From assembly GCA_015183035.1 (NCBI GenBank), contig JACZZP010000016.1, forward strand, positions 310,001 to 374,000: DNA of 64,000 bases, read 5' to 3'. Below the pieces are notes generated by a model. The model was not told the DNA's origin. It saw only the letters and a program-made list of their open reading frames with translations, and ran no database searches. Shown piece after piece: positions 55,751 to 64,000 of this stretch. The position numbers and the translations under genes were made by a program. How positions within the stretch are numbered: position 1 is the first letter of the stretch; each line of letters begins with the position of its first letter. Source of the DNA: Meloidogyne chitwoodi (Eukaryota; Nematoda; Chromadorea; Rhabditida; Meloidogynidae).

Positions 55751-58700
55751 ATGCTAAGTGAAATCTTAACCACTTTAAGGAATCTTCAGGTGGGTAATTT
55801 TAAAAATAATGAAACTCAAAATGTAAATGTCTTGCATGGAGAATCAAAAATGGAACAAAGTACAAGTAAAACCCAGGAACCTAAAATTAACAAAACTGAA
55901 AAACATTCCATTTCGGCGTGGGAATCGTTCAAAATTAGTCCAAAATTACTTCCAATGATTATGCTTTTACTAGCGATTATAGCTCCTTCGCACGCTATAG
56001 AAAGACTTTCAATTCCGCAGTATCCAATGATATGCCAAACTGAAAAACAATCAACATTATGGTCCCTCCCAACTATGTCAGAATGTCCAATACCGGCTCC
56101 CAGCGTATCTCATGTACCAATCTCTCAAACTAGGGACGTATATATGCTAAATGATTTAGAATACACTACGGAAGGATGGGCTTGTAGAAAAATTAGAAAA
56201 ACCGTAAGAAAATTTACAACTTTGTCTAATGTACCAGTTAATGAACCCGTAGGCTCTGAAATGCTCCCAATGGGAAAAGAGGAGTGCTCTCGAATGATTA
56301 AGCATAAGGAATGTAGCCTAGGTAAACTTTCTGAAGAAAATGAATTATGGACTACCTCAAACAAAATAGACATAAGTCCCAAAATGTGGCTTATAGGGTC
56401 ATTTTGGTGGTCCACAGTACAAGCTGAAAATTGTTTACTGTTCAAAATACAAATTAACTCGCACTGGGGTGAAAAAGGAATAGGAACATCCCTAGGGGAA
56501 AGCAATAACTGCTCCTATGCCACAGGAAACTGTGAACTAAGTGAAAACACTTTACTAATTTGGCAACCTGATAATAACCGAATGTGTAGGTATATGCCAA
56601 TTGGATCCTGGGAAGGTAAAATTTTAGATAACACATGGCTATCTGATGATGCACAACTCGCATTACACTTTGAAAAACCAACTCCAAAATTTATTGACTG
56701 TGGGAAAATTTTGGAAATTTCTGAACAAGGGTTGGCAACTGTAACTCGCAGGCGTACAAAGCGTAGCTATACGGATCAAAAGCTTGCTTTAGTAACATCT
56801 CCAGAGATGGCAGCTAAGCTTACATATTTAGACAAAGAATGGGCTAATACTTTAACATTTACTTTTACGCACTCATTAAAAACATTTTGCCAACATTTAG
56901 ATTTAGTAAAAGAATGGGCCATTGCAGCATATCTGTCTAATCCAACTGGACTTGCAAGAATGATCTTCAACAACGACTATCTAATTGCAAAAAGAGAAGG
57001 TTCTACACTTCTTCGAATATGGCCATGCATACCACTCAAAGATGAAGAATACAAGTTTGCTGCGACTCAAATGGACGAATGTTTTGATTTACTCCCAATT
57101 CAATTCAAAACAGAACAAAAGGATCAGCTAGCGTTCCTCAATCCTCTAACAATGATTGTTGAGCCAACAGCACGAAAAGCACCCTGTTTGCAGGTAGGTA
57201 AAATTACTTTAGAAATTAATCATACAGTTCTAGAGGTAAATCAAACTTCAGGGGAGTATAAAATAATACATCCTCGACCAATAAATCTCATGGAAATAAA
57301 ATCCTATAGCATTCCAGAAATAAAATCGCACTCATTTCATCAATTAATACTAGTAAATCTAACTGATTTAAAAACACATGCATTTATGACTAATTGGGTA
57401 AAGGCAAGCGAAATCTCGTATCGCATAGAACAAAAAGACATGCTAATTACTAAAACGCTTTCAGAACAATGGAAAGACGCTGGGAAAAGCCTGTTTTCGG
57501 AAATTATAGGTGATTATACATGGGTATGGAAACTAGTCATCACACTTATAGTAGCTATTTTAACCTTGGACCTTTTTCTAAGATGGGGGGTCAAAGCAGC
57601 CGAAAATTACCTGGGGCAAGGACAACTAGGTAACATGCTATTTGGTAGAAATACCAGGCCTTTTAGCAGAAATTTATCTAAAACGCCAAGGGCACCCAAG
57701 ATAATAGAAACCAACATCTGTGAAACCAAGGAAGAAATTCCAATGATAAAAATAGATAAGAAAGAAACAACTTGGATTCCAAGGGTATCTAAGTTTCCAA
57801 CCTCGGAAACAGAAAAACATACAATCAATGTTATGTCTCTAAGTGAAAACTCTGATTCGTCAATGGACACCCAGGTGTCAAATAAAATTTTAGTTAACGC
57901 ATTTAAACTTGGACCCACAATTACTGAGGTATCAATAAACAATAAGTCAGTAAAATGCCTTATTGACACTGGGGCTAGCATCTCCATAGCACCACTCTCT
58001 ATAGCAAACACCTTAGGACTAAGTCTATATCCAGCAACCCTTAGTATCACTTCAGCCTCAGGGCAGGAAATAGCAGTACACTCTCAAGCTGAGGTATGGT
58101 TAGAGATTGCAGGGGTTAAATTACTAGTAACACTAAGATTTGTTAGTGATAACAAAATAACCGGAAGTAGAAATTATCAAATAATAATTGGATGCGATAT
58201 ATTAAAAATGTTACCTCCGATTACATTCGACTTTAACAAGAAATCCATAAAGATAGGAAATAAACCTGAATGTCTAAGTATAACCAGGGCACCTTCAGAA
58301 AATATGCGCGTCGCTGCGGTTGAATCTAAAACAATTTTCCCAGGAAAACATGCACTCGTTTCAGTAAAAGTTCAAACAGAAGGGGCTGAAAAATTTGCTC
58401 TAATACATAAACTCGACTACAGACTAGAGAAGGACCATCTGACACTCATTGAAACAGTGGTCTTGCCTAGTGAACAGACAAAAATACTGATTGCAAACCC
58501 AACAACTGCGCCAAAGCATATATGTAAGGGAATGCATGTTGCTTTAGCTGATGAATTATGGTCATGTGAGGAACGACCATGGCTATCACAGGTGAAAAAC
58601 CCAGAAATATGCGAACATGTCAACACATTAGAGGTAAACCCTTCATTTAAAATAGATTTTTCGAAAAGTGCAGTGCAAGGGGAAGATAAATTAAAATTAG

Positions 58701-59104
58701 AAAAGCTCTGCGAAGAATTTTCAGACATATTCAGTAAGTCTCAGTATGATTTAGGCTCATGTCTAGCATGGGAATATGATATAATCACTACAACTGAAGA
58801 TCCCATAAGTTCTAGACCACACAGAGTTCCATTTAAATATCAGGAAGAACTTCAAAAACATATAGAAGCTCTCATGAAATCAGGGGTAATGGTAAAATCA
58901 GACACACCATGGGTCTCAAATATTGTTCTAGTACAAAAGAAGGATGGGGGATTAAGACCATGTATTGACTTTAGAAAACTCAATGAGATAACAGTACCGG
59001 ATCACTTCCCATTACCAAGATTAGAATCAATAATGGAGAAAATAGGAAATGTCACTATTACTCATCTCTGGACCTTTCAAGTGGGTACCTACAAATTAGA
59101 CTAA
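55751..59104 (+). CDS. Env-like glycoprotein fused ahead of protease and reverse transcriptase
   Basis: One open frame of 1117 codons. Residues 67-82 are a hydrophobic signal or first membrane segment (LPMIMLLLAIIAPSHA). A Cys-rich ectodomain follows, with a WWSTVQAENC segment and NCS, NHT, NQT and NLT glycosylation sites. A furin-type site, RRRTKR, sits at 333-338, and a membrane anchor (WVWKLVITLIVAILTLDLFL) at 591-610. This surface-cleavage-anchor layout is that of a viral fusion glycoprotein; its source family is not evident to me. Residues 705-712 are MDTQVSNK. Next is a retropepsin-like protease with DTGAS at 739-743 and then IIGCDIL, followed by the RT N-terminus (WVSNIVLVQKKDGGLRPCID, then FRKLNE). 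The frame is lost inside RT at about 59060-59104. Env between gag and protease, rather than after integrase, is unusual. Confidence 0.85.
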   Translation: MLSEILTTLRNLQVGNFKNNETQNVNVLHGESKMEQSTSKTQEPKINKTEKHSISAWESFKISPKLLPMIMLLLAIIAPSHAIERLSIPQYPMICQTEKQSTLWSLPTMSECPIPAPSVSHVPISQTRDVYMLNDLEYTTEGWACRKIRKTVRKFTTLSNVPVNEPVGSEMLPMGKEECSRMIKHKECSLGKLSEENELWTTSNKIDISPKMWLIGSFWWSTVQAENCLLFKIQINSHWGEKGIGTSLGESNNCSYATGNCELSENTLLIWQPDNNRMCRYMPIGSWEGKILDNTWLSDDAQLALHFEKPTPKFIDCGKILEISEQGLATVTRRRTKRSYTDQKLALVTSPEMAAKLTYLDKEWANTLTFTFTHSLKTFCQHLDLVKEWAIAAYLSNPTGLARMIFNNDYLIAKREGSTLLRIWPCIPLKDEEYKFAATQMDECFDLLPIQFKTEQKDQLAFLNPLTMIVEPTARKAPCLQVGKITLEINHTVLEVNQTSGEYKIIHPRPINLMEIKSYSIPEIKSHSFHQLILVNLTDLKTHAFMTNWVKASEISYRIEQKDMLITKTLSEQWKDAGKSLFSEIIGDYTWVWKLVITLIVAILTLDLFLRWGVKAAENYLGQGQLGNMLFGRNTRPFSRNLSKTPRAPKIIETNICETKEEIPMIKIDKKETTWIPRVSKFPTSETEKHTINVMSLSENSDSSMDTQVSNKILVNAFKLGPTITEVSINNKSVKCLIDTGASISIAPLSIANTLGLSLYPATLSITSASGQEIAVHSQAEVWLEIAGVKLLVTLRFVSDNKITGSRNYQIIIGCDILKMLPPITFDFNKKSIKIGNKPECLSITRAPSENMRVAAVESKTIFPGKHALVSVKVQTEGAEKFALIHKLDYRLEKDHLTLIETVVLPSEQTKILIANPTTAPKHICKGMHVALADELWSCEERPWLSQVKNPEICEHVNTLEVNPSFKIDFSKSAVQGEDKLKLEKLCEEFSDIFSKSQYDLGSCLAWEYDIITTTEDPISSRPHRVPFKYQEELQKHIEALMKSGVMVKSDTPWVSNIVLVQKKDGGLRPCIDFRKLNEITVPDHFPLPRLESIMEKIGNVTITHLWTFQVGTYKLD
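57866..57886 (+). repeat. Hairpin copy 2 (before protease)
   Basis: GACACCCAGGTGTC followed by AATAAA, identical to the gag copy over 24 nt, although the surrounding coding sequences are unrelated. Confidence 0.9.
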
Positions 59105-61685
59105 CCGATAAAGCTTCAAGAAAATGTGGTGTAATTATGGAAAATGAAATATACCAAATGACACACATGCCTTTTGGGCTAAGAAACGCAACAAGCGCAT
59201 TCGCAAGGATCATGGCGCACGTAATAAGCGGCTTAGATGACTGCGTCCTGGATACGTAGATGACTTTTTAGTATTTACAAAAGCACCAGACTTTGAAGAA
59301 CATTTAGTAGCTCTAAGACAAGTATTTACAAGATTAAGAAAGTATTTTCTAAAAATAAGTCCGAAAAAGTGCATACTTGCATCAAAAGAAATGAACTTTC
59401 TAGGGTATACCATCAACGCAAATGGGTACACACCCAGTCTGTCAAAGGTAGAAATAATTAAAAATTTACCGGCACCCACTACAGTAAAAGAAGTCAGACA
59501 AGCAATAGGAATGGCTTCATTTTTCAGAAAACATATAAAAAACTTTTCACTAATTACTGAACCGCTAACAAAATTAACTAGAAAAGAAATAGAATTTAAT
59601 TGGGCTGAAGATCAAGAGCAGGCGTTTAACAAAATAAAACAAATACTAACAAGCAAACCTGTTTTAGTGTTTCCTGAGTACTCAAAACCATTTCATGTTT
59701 TCACAGACGCCTCACTAACTGGACAAGGAGGGGCTCTAATGCAAAAAGATGAAGAAGGTAACGTATTTAACGCAATAGCATACTGTAGTCGTACGCTAAC
59801 AGCATCAGAACGCAAATGGGCACCCGTACAAATTGAATTAGGGGCTATAATATATTCTTTAAGACAATTTAGACCATTTATTTACATGGCAGAAATTGAA
59901 CTACATACCGATCACAAACCTCTTGCATACTTACTCAAGAAAGCAGAAGTAAGTCCAAATTTGGCTCGATGGCTTATTGAACTTCAGAACTACAATATCA
60001 AAATTGTACATGTATCAGGTAAGGAAAATCTTCTTGCAGATGCACTGTCAAGACTACAAAGACAACCAGACCAGGAACAAACCGAATTGGATGACATCGC
60101 AGAATTCCCAATATGCTTCATGCTACCCATCAAAGATGGACTAATAGATGAACATTCTGCTTCTGTACTCACTCTGAGAAAGGAAGATGAACACTATGCA
60201 ATTGACATGAAACAAGAACAAAAGGATGACGTAGAAGCCGCAGGGTATATTAAATTTATAAAAACGGGAGAAATTCCTGAGGACATATCACCTCTTGAAC
60301 ATGAAAAATTTGTATTAAATGCCGAAAATTTACTAATTATAGGGGACGTACTCTGTCAAAAAATCCCAAATTTAAAACCAAGGGTATTTGTACCTGCCTC
60401 GTTAAGAGCTCTCATTTTTGACTCATTTCACTCATCACAATTAGGGGGTGGTCACATGAATCTTAAAAAGACACTCAAAAAATGTAGGAAATATTATTGG
60501 CCAAGAATGCATGCAGATATTTAAACCTGGACACGCAATTGCATAACATGCCAACTCAGACATTCACCTAACCCTCCTTATAGGGCAGAAATGCAAATGG
60601 CACCAACCGCAACACTATTTGCAAAAGTAGGGCTAGACCTAGCAGGACCTTTTCCCTTAACGCAAAATGGCAATAGACACATAATGAACATAATATGCTG
60701 GTTTACCAAGTATGTAATATTTGTTCCGGTACCAGACACAAAAGCAATGACTCTTGCGAAAGCATTCCTTTCAAACTGTTACTTAAAATTTGGGGGATGT
60801 GTTGAACTCTTAACTGATAATGCGACCGCATTTACAAGCGAATTCTTTAAAAATTTCTGTTCAATGCTTTACATAAATAAAAGTTATGCCACTCCACATT
60901 GGTCACAAGGGAATTCAGTAACTGAAAGATCTTTTAGAACTTTTCATAACATTCTCTCAAAATACATAAGCAAAGATCAACCAGATTTTGATGAATTTTT
61001 AGATTGCGCATGCTTCTGTTATAACACATCCATTCATGCGTCCACAGGTGAAACACCATTCTTTTTAATGTTTGGTAGGGATCCAATATTTTGCATTGAT
61101 CAAATACTGGACCCTTCAGTACAAAGTCCAATAGCACTAACTGATATTTCTGAATTTAAGCAAAAACTAGTAACGTCCCTCAGATGCGCCTGGGAGGCAG
61201 CAGATGAGGCAAACAAACAGGCTCTTTTAAAATCTAAAACTCAATATGACAAGTTAATTAGAAATCCTACAATCACAGTAGGGGATAGAGTACTACTAAG
61301 AAATTACACCGGGAAAATAGGAACTTCCAAAAAATTTAACATGCCATGGAAAGGGGTTTTTAGAGTAATAAAGATTGAAGGGATACACGTAACAATAACA
61401 AGTTGCAATTCGCCCCAGGGCATATCCAAAAAAGTCCATATAAACCAGCTCAAAAAATGTTTTGAACCTCTTACTCCTGCGTGTACAGCACCAGAAATAT
61501 CACATGAAGAAGAAGAAGCTCTAAGAGAAGCTGAAGAAAATCAAGAACCAGAAAACGTAAGTTTGAAATCCGCTCCCGAACTCCTGACTGACGATCCGCT
61601 CCCTCAGACAAATCAGGTAGCTCAAGATAATAAAAATAAATATAACCTTAGGAAAAACCCTCGGAGGAAAAAGTTTTCAGTTTAA
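59105..61685 (+). pseudogene. pol: RT C-terminal half, RNase H and integrase, with frame lesions
   Basis: RT continues in another frame (MPFGLRNATSAFARIMAHVI) and slips again just before the catalytic YVDD at 59253-59264. From there one frame runs to 60524: the RT thumb, then RNase H (VFTDASLTGQGGALMQ; an ELGAIIYSLRQF region; HTDHKPL; LADALSR). It then enters the integrase zinc-binding domain, whose HH part precedes, and whose CITC part follows, an in-frame TAA at 60522-60524. From 60591 the same frame encodes the integrase core with a D in GLDLAGPFP, a D in LLTDNATAF and the E in GNSVTERSF. A C-terminal SH3/GPY-type module ends in KKVHINQLKKCF. The order RT-RH-IN marks the Ty3/gypsy lineage. 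Confidence 0.88.
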
Positions 61686-61959
61686 AGTCAAAAAAAAAAA
61701 CCAGAAAATTAGGTTAGAGTCGCATATCTACATATCTATTCTAATCTTTCAAAAATTCTATCATTTCTATCTCCAAAATTTCATACATTTTTCTCGAACA
61801 TCATATATCTCTTTTTCTATCATCACATTTTCAAACATTTTTCCATAACCATTAACTTTTCCATATTACATCTATTCATTTTACGCGTATCACACAATTT
61901 ATTTCACATTTCGCGTTTTAATTTAAAATTTCACTAAAATTAATTTTTTTTCTTTTCAG
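61686..61959 (+). promoter_or_regulatory. Spacer ending in a splice acceptor before the helicase ORF
   Basis: A pyrimidine-rich, C/T/A-biased spacer (CATTTTTC-like repeats) leads to TTTTTTTTCTTTTCAG at 61944-61959, three bases before the helicase ATG (61963). This is a strong nematode 3' splice site, so the helicase is probably read from a spliced or trans-spliced subgenomic RNA. Confidence 0.6.
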
Positions 61960-61962
61960 ATA

Positions 61963-64000
61963 ATGGACGAAAAATCAATTAAAAAGAAAGGTCGTGGAAC
62001 TTTCAGCTCTTTAAAGAAATTGGGGCTGGACGACAATGGTGAATCTGGTGGGTCAAACAACATGTCTTCAACATCGATATCGGCTTCGGCCATGGACACT
62101 CCGGTGTCAAATAAAATATCGAAATCGGCTTCCGCCATGGACACTCCGGTGTCAAACAAAAAATCGGCTTCGGCCATGGACACTCCGGTGTCAAACAAAA
62201 CAAAAATAAATTATGTAGAAGATCCAGTAGTTAAAATACTCTTAAAGGAAGCAGAAGAAGAAGAACGAATGGTAATAACAAAAAGTATGGAAGAATTACT
62301 TTTAGATGCTTCTTAAGAAGAAATGGAATTAGATTATAATGAAGAAGAAAAAGAAGACAAAACTAATGAAGAATGGTCTCAACAACCATCAAATTGGTCT
62401 AATTTAAATGAAGAAAAAGATGCTAATCCAAAAGAACAATTCGCAAATAATCCTTGGGAAGAAGTAAAGAAGAAACCAAGAAAAGAATTCTCAGAAAAAT
62501 CAAAAGAAGTTGTGGAAGAAAAAAGGACTAAACGATACGTCATCTCACAAATTCAAGAGAAGAAAACTATTGCTGTGGTGCCTAATCCTGACAAACTCAC
62601 AAATTGGCCGTTCTTGATTGAAGTGCCAAATGAACTCACGGATGATCTCGAAAGACCTCTCTTTCCAGGTGATTCGATCTTCATATCAGATTTTAAGTGG
62701 CTTGAGGGAAAGAGGCAATTGACGAACGACACATGGTACAGAAAAGAAACGGGTCTTTTAGGATACCAAGCAACAACTCTATTCATTAAAAATGCAAGAT
62801 TTGCTGAGTGGAAAACAAAAACAGGATTTGTAGTTGATTTTAAAAAGAAAGGAAGTAAATCAATGAAAATGAAAATTGCCGCCTATGGACTTGAAAGAAC
62901 TTCTGCTCTGTATTCTGCACAGTGCTGGGAAGGTTTAAACATGGACAACTTGCGACAATCGGAATTTATAACAACAAAATTGGCGTCCATTCCAGCAGGA
63001 TGGATGATAGGTACTAATTATGTAGTCCCGCCTGGCAGCTCCTTTAGACTTGGAACTGAAATAATGGCGAGGGAAGAGGCGCATATACTCGCATGTGCAA
63101 CACCATTCAAAGAAAAATGGCTTTGGCTCACTCAGTCCAAATTGCCAAAAGTCTTTCCAATTGAGAAAGAATACACCTTAAAGGAAATGCAACTGGCTGA
63201 AGATATAATAGCAGCAGCACTAATGACAGCAGCAGAAAATGAAGAAGTCACAAGAATGGAAACGAGTTATATTGGAAAAGTAAAGAAATTAAAAGATGAA
63301 AAAGGAAAATTATTCTTAATTAACCACATACATAATGAGAAGGCTCATATTGCAAAAGTTCTGTCAATATGGACGAGGGACACTCCAGTTACAGCGAAAA
63401 CTGGTTTTGAAAGGAAGTCTTTTGCAAATGGATATATAAAAGAAGTCAAAAAATGTGAAAGAGATGATGGCCTACTACAAATTGAAATTCAACTAATTTT
63501 AGTAGCAAATGAAGGTCTCTACGACCATGATGAAGACTATGAAGCAATGAGCCATGACACAACAACAATAATACAAGTTGCGGAGAATGCAGGTGGATAC
63601 CGTGATCAAGCGGATACATTTGGAAAGCATATCCCGACTCAATTGATAAAAGAAGAAAAAACACCAAGAACTGAAATATTAAAGGGATTACTTGGACGTC
63701 CAGGGTCGGACGACCCCGCGGTTGGAGGCGCGATACCTAATGAGCTAGACTGCGTCAAAACTTTAAATGAAGAACAACAAAATACACTGGCCAACTTTCT
63801 GAATGAAGGCCGGGGGCGCCTGCACTTTCAGCAGGCACCCCCGGGAACCGGGAAGACACGGCTCGCATCAGTTTGCATCGCTGCAGCAGTACACAAGAAT
63901 CCTGAAACACACATACTTGCGACGGCAATGGCTAATCTTCCGATTCTAAAATAATTGAAGAAACTGAGAAAATTGAATTAGGGACTGATATGCTCGCTTT
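61963..64000 (+). pseudogene. SF1 (UPF1-like) helicase ORF of the retroelement, 3' end beyond window
   Basis: Two open segments in the same frame, 61963-62316 and 62323-63954, are separated only by a TAA (62314-62316). The first is low-complexity and contains MDTPVSNK three times. The second has an acidic start, a domain of about 400 residues I do not recognise (PNPDKLTNWPFLIEVP, later FPGDSIFISDFKWLEG), then LNEEQQNTLANFLNEGRG and a Walker A motif APPGTGKT at residues 505-512. The Q-motif-like region followed by this Walker A fits SF1 RNA/DNA helicases of the UPF1/DNA2/ZNFX1 group. The frame shifts at about 63945 and continues open to the edge, where the remaining motifs should lie. Membership in the element is inferred from the shared hairpin repeat and contiguity. 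A readthrough stop is possible in place of decay. Confidence 0.75.
62095..62192 (+). repeat. Three tandem hairpin copies in the helicase ORF
   Basis: GACACTCCGGTGTC occurs at 62095-62108, 62140-62153 and 62179-62192, each inside a unit encoding SAMDTPVSNK. The stem GACAC/GTGTC is unchanged from the gag copy; only the loop differs (TCCG instead of CCAG). UCCG closed by C-G is a UNCG-type tetraloop. AATAAA follows only the first; the others have AACAAA. Confidence 0.9.

Larger units (their letters stand above)
51449..64000 (+). mobile_element. Decayed Ty3/gypsy-type retroelement: gag-env-PR-RT-RH-IN-helicase
   Basis: In order the element encodes gag with a zinc knuckle, an envelope-like glycoprotein, aspartic protease, reverse transcriptase, RNase H, integrase, and a separate SF1 helicase ORF. 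It runs off the right edge, and its LTRs are not proven. Composition (about 40% GC) differs from the host DNA. A 14-nt hairpin coding for MDT(Q/P)VSNK occurs in gag, before protease and in the helicase ORF, tying the three regions together. Lesions are a hAT insertion (52923-55750), frame breaks at about 52190, 59060-59100 and 59250, nonsense codons at 60522 and 62314, and a frame break at about 63945. It is therefore very probably inactive here. Confidence 0.85.

Noticed and set aside
63370..63400. RDTPVTAK in the helicase as another hairpin copy
   Set aside because: The peptide is reminiscent of MDTPVSNK, but the DNA (GACACTCCAGTTAC) cannot form the GACAC/GTGTC stem.

Overview
The window is nuclear DNA of a nematode, most likely a plant-parasitic, Meloidogyne-like species (an inference, since no marker gene is present). 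It is extremely AT-rich, genes have many short introns with GT...TTTTAG/TTTCAG borders, and gene content is nematode-like: a SWEET sugar transporter, a nematode-type 7TM receptor, a small LIM protein, a SCAMP, and many short secreted proteins. No rRNA, convincing tRNA or CRISPR was seen.

Layout. 1-99 holds the 3' end of an unknown reading frame. 1409-2437 (-) is copy 1 of a secreted six-exon family. 4283-6706 (-) is SWEET. 6707-12771 is gene-free with a 25-bp satellite. 12772-13254 (-) is a LIM protein and 14814-17004 (+) a 7TM receptor. 17427-19282 (+) is a secreted protein with an intron made of a terminal-inverted-repeat element. 19451-28136 (-) is a secreted six-exon gene whose 6.8-kb intron hosts, on the other strand, a secreted protein of five BED-like zinc-finger modules (21336-25670). 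28575-29042 (-) is a small secreted gene, and 29722-31960 (-) is a tandem paralogue of the 19451-28136 gene. 32710-33829 (-) is copy 4 of the six-exon family. 34621-38615 is a nest of hAT-like elements and SINEs. 39441-40539 (-) is family copy 2, 41091-43707 (-) SCAMP, and 46393-47350 (+) family copy 3.

From about 47.9 kb to the right edge lies transposon territory, dominated by a decayed Ty3/gypsy-type retroelement (51449 to the edge). Its order is unusual: gag, then a retrovirus-like envelope glycoprotein, then protease, reverse transcriptase, RNase H and integrase, then a separate ORF for an SF1 (UPF1-like) helicase that starts just after a splice acceptor. A 14-nt hairpin, usually followed by AATAAA, occurs in gag, just before protease, three times in the helicase ORF, and in a GC-rich non-coding block at 48.4 kb. 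An apparently complete autonomous hAT transposon sits in the gag-env interval with an exact 8-bp target duplication.

The likeliest undescribed systems are (1) the gag-env-pol-helicase retroelement with its repeated hairpin, (2) a secreted family built from phase-0 mini-exons with conserved flanks, and (3) a secreted tandem-BED protein built from phase-1 exons. All exon models were assembled by hand from reading frames and splice consensus, without transcripts.
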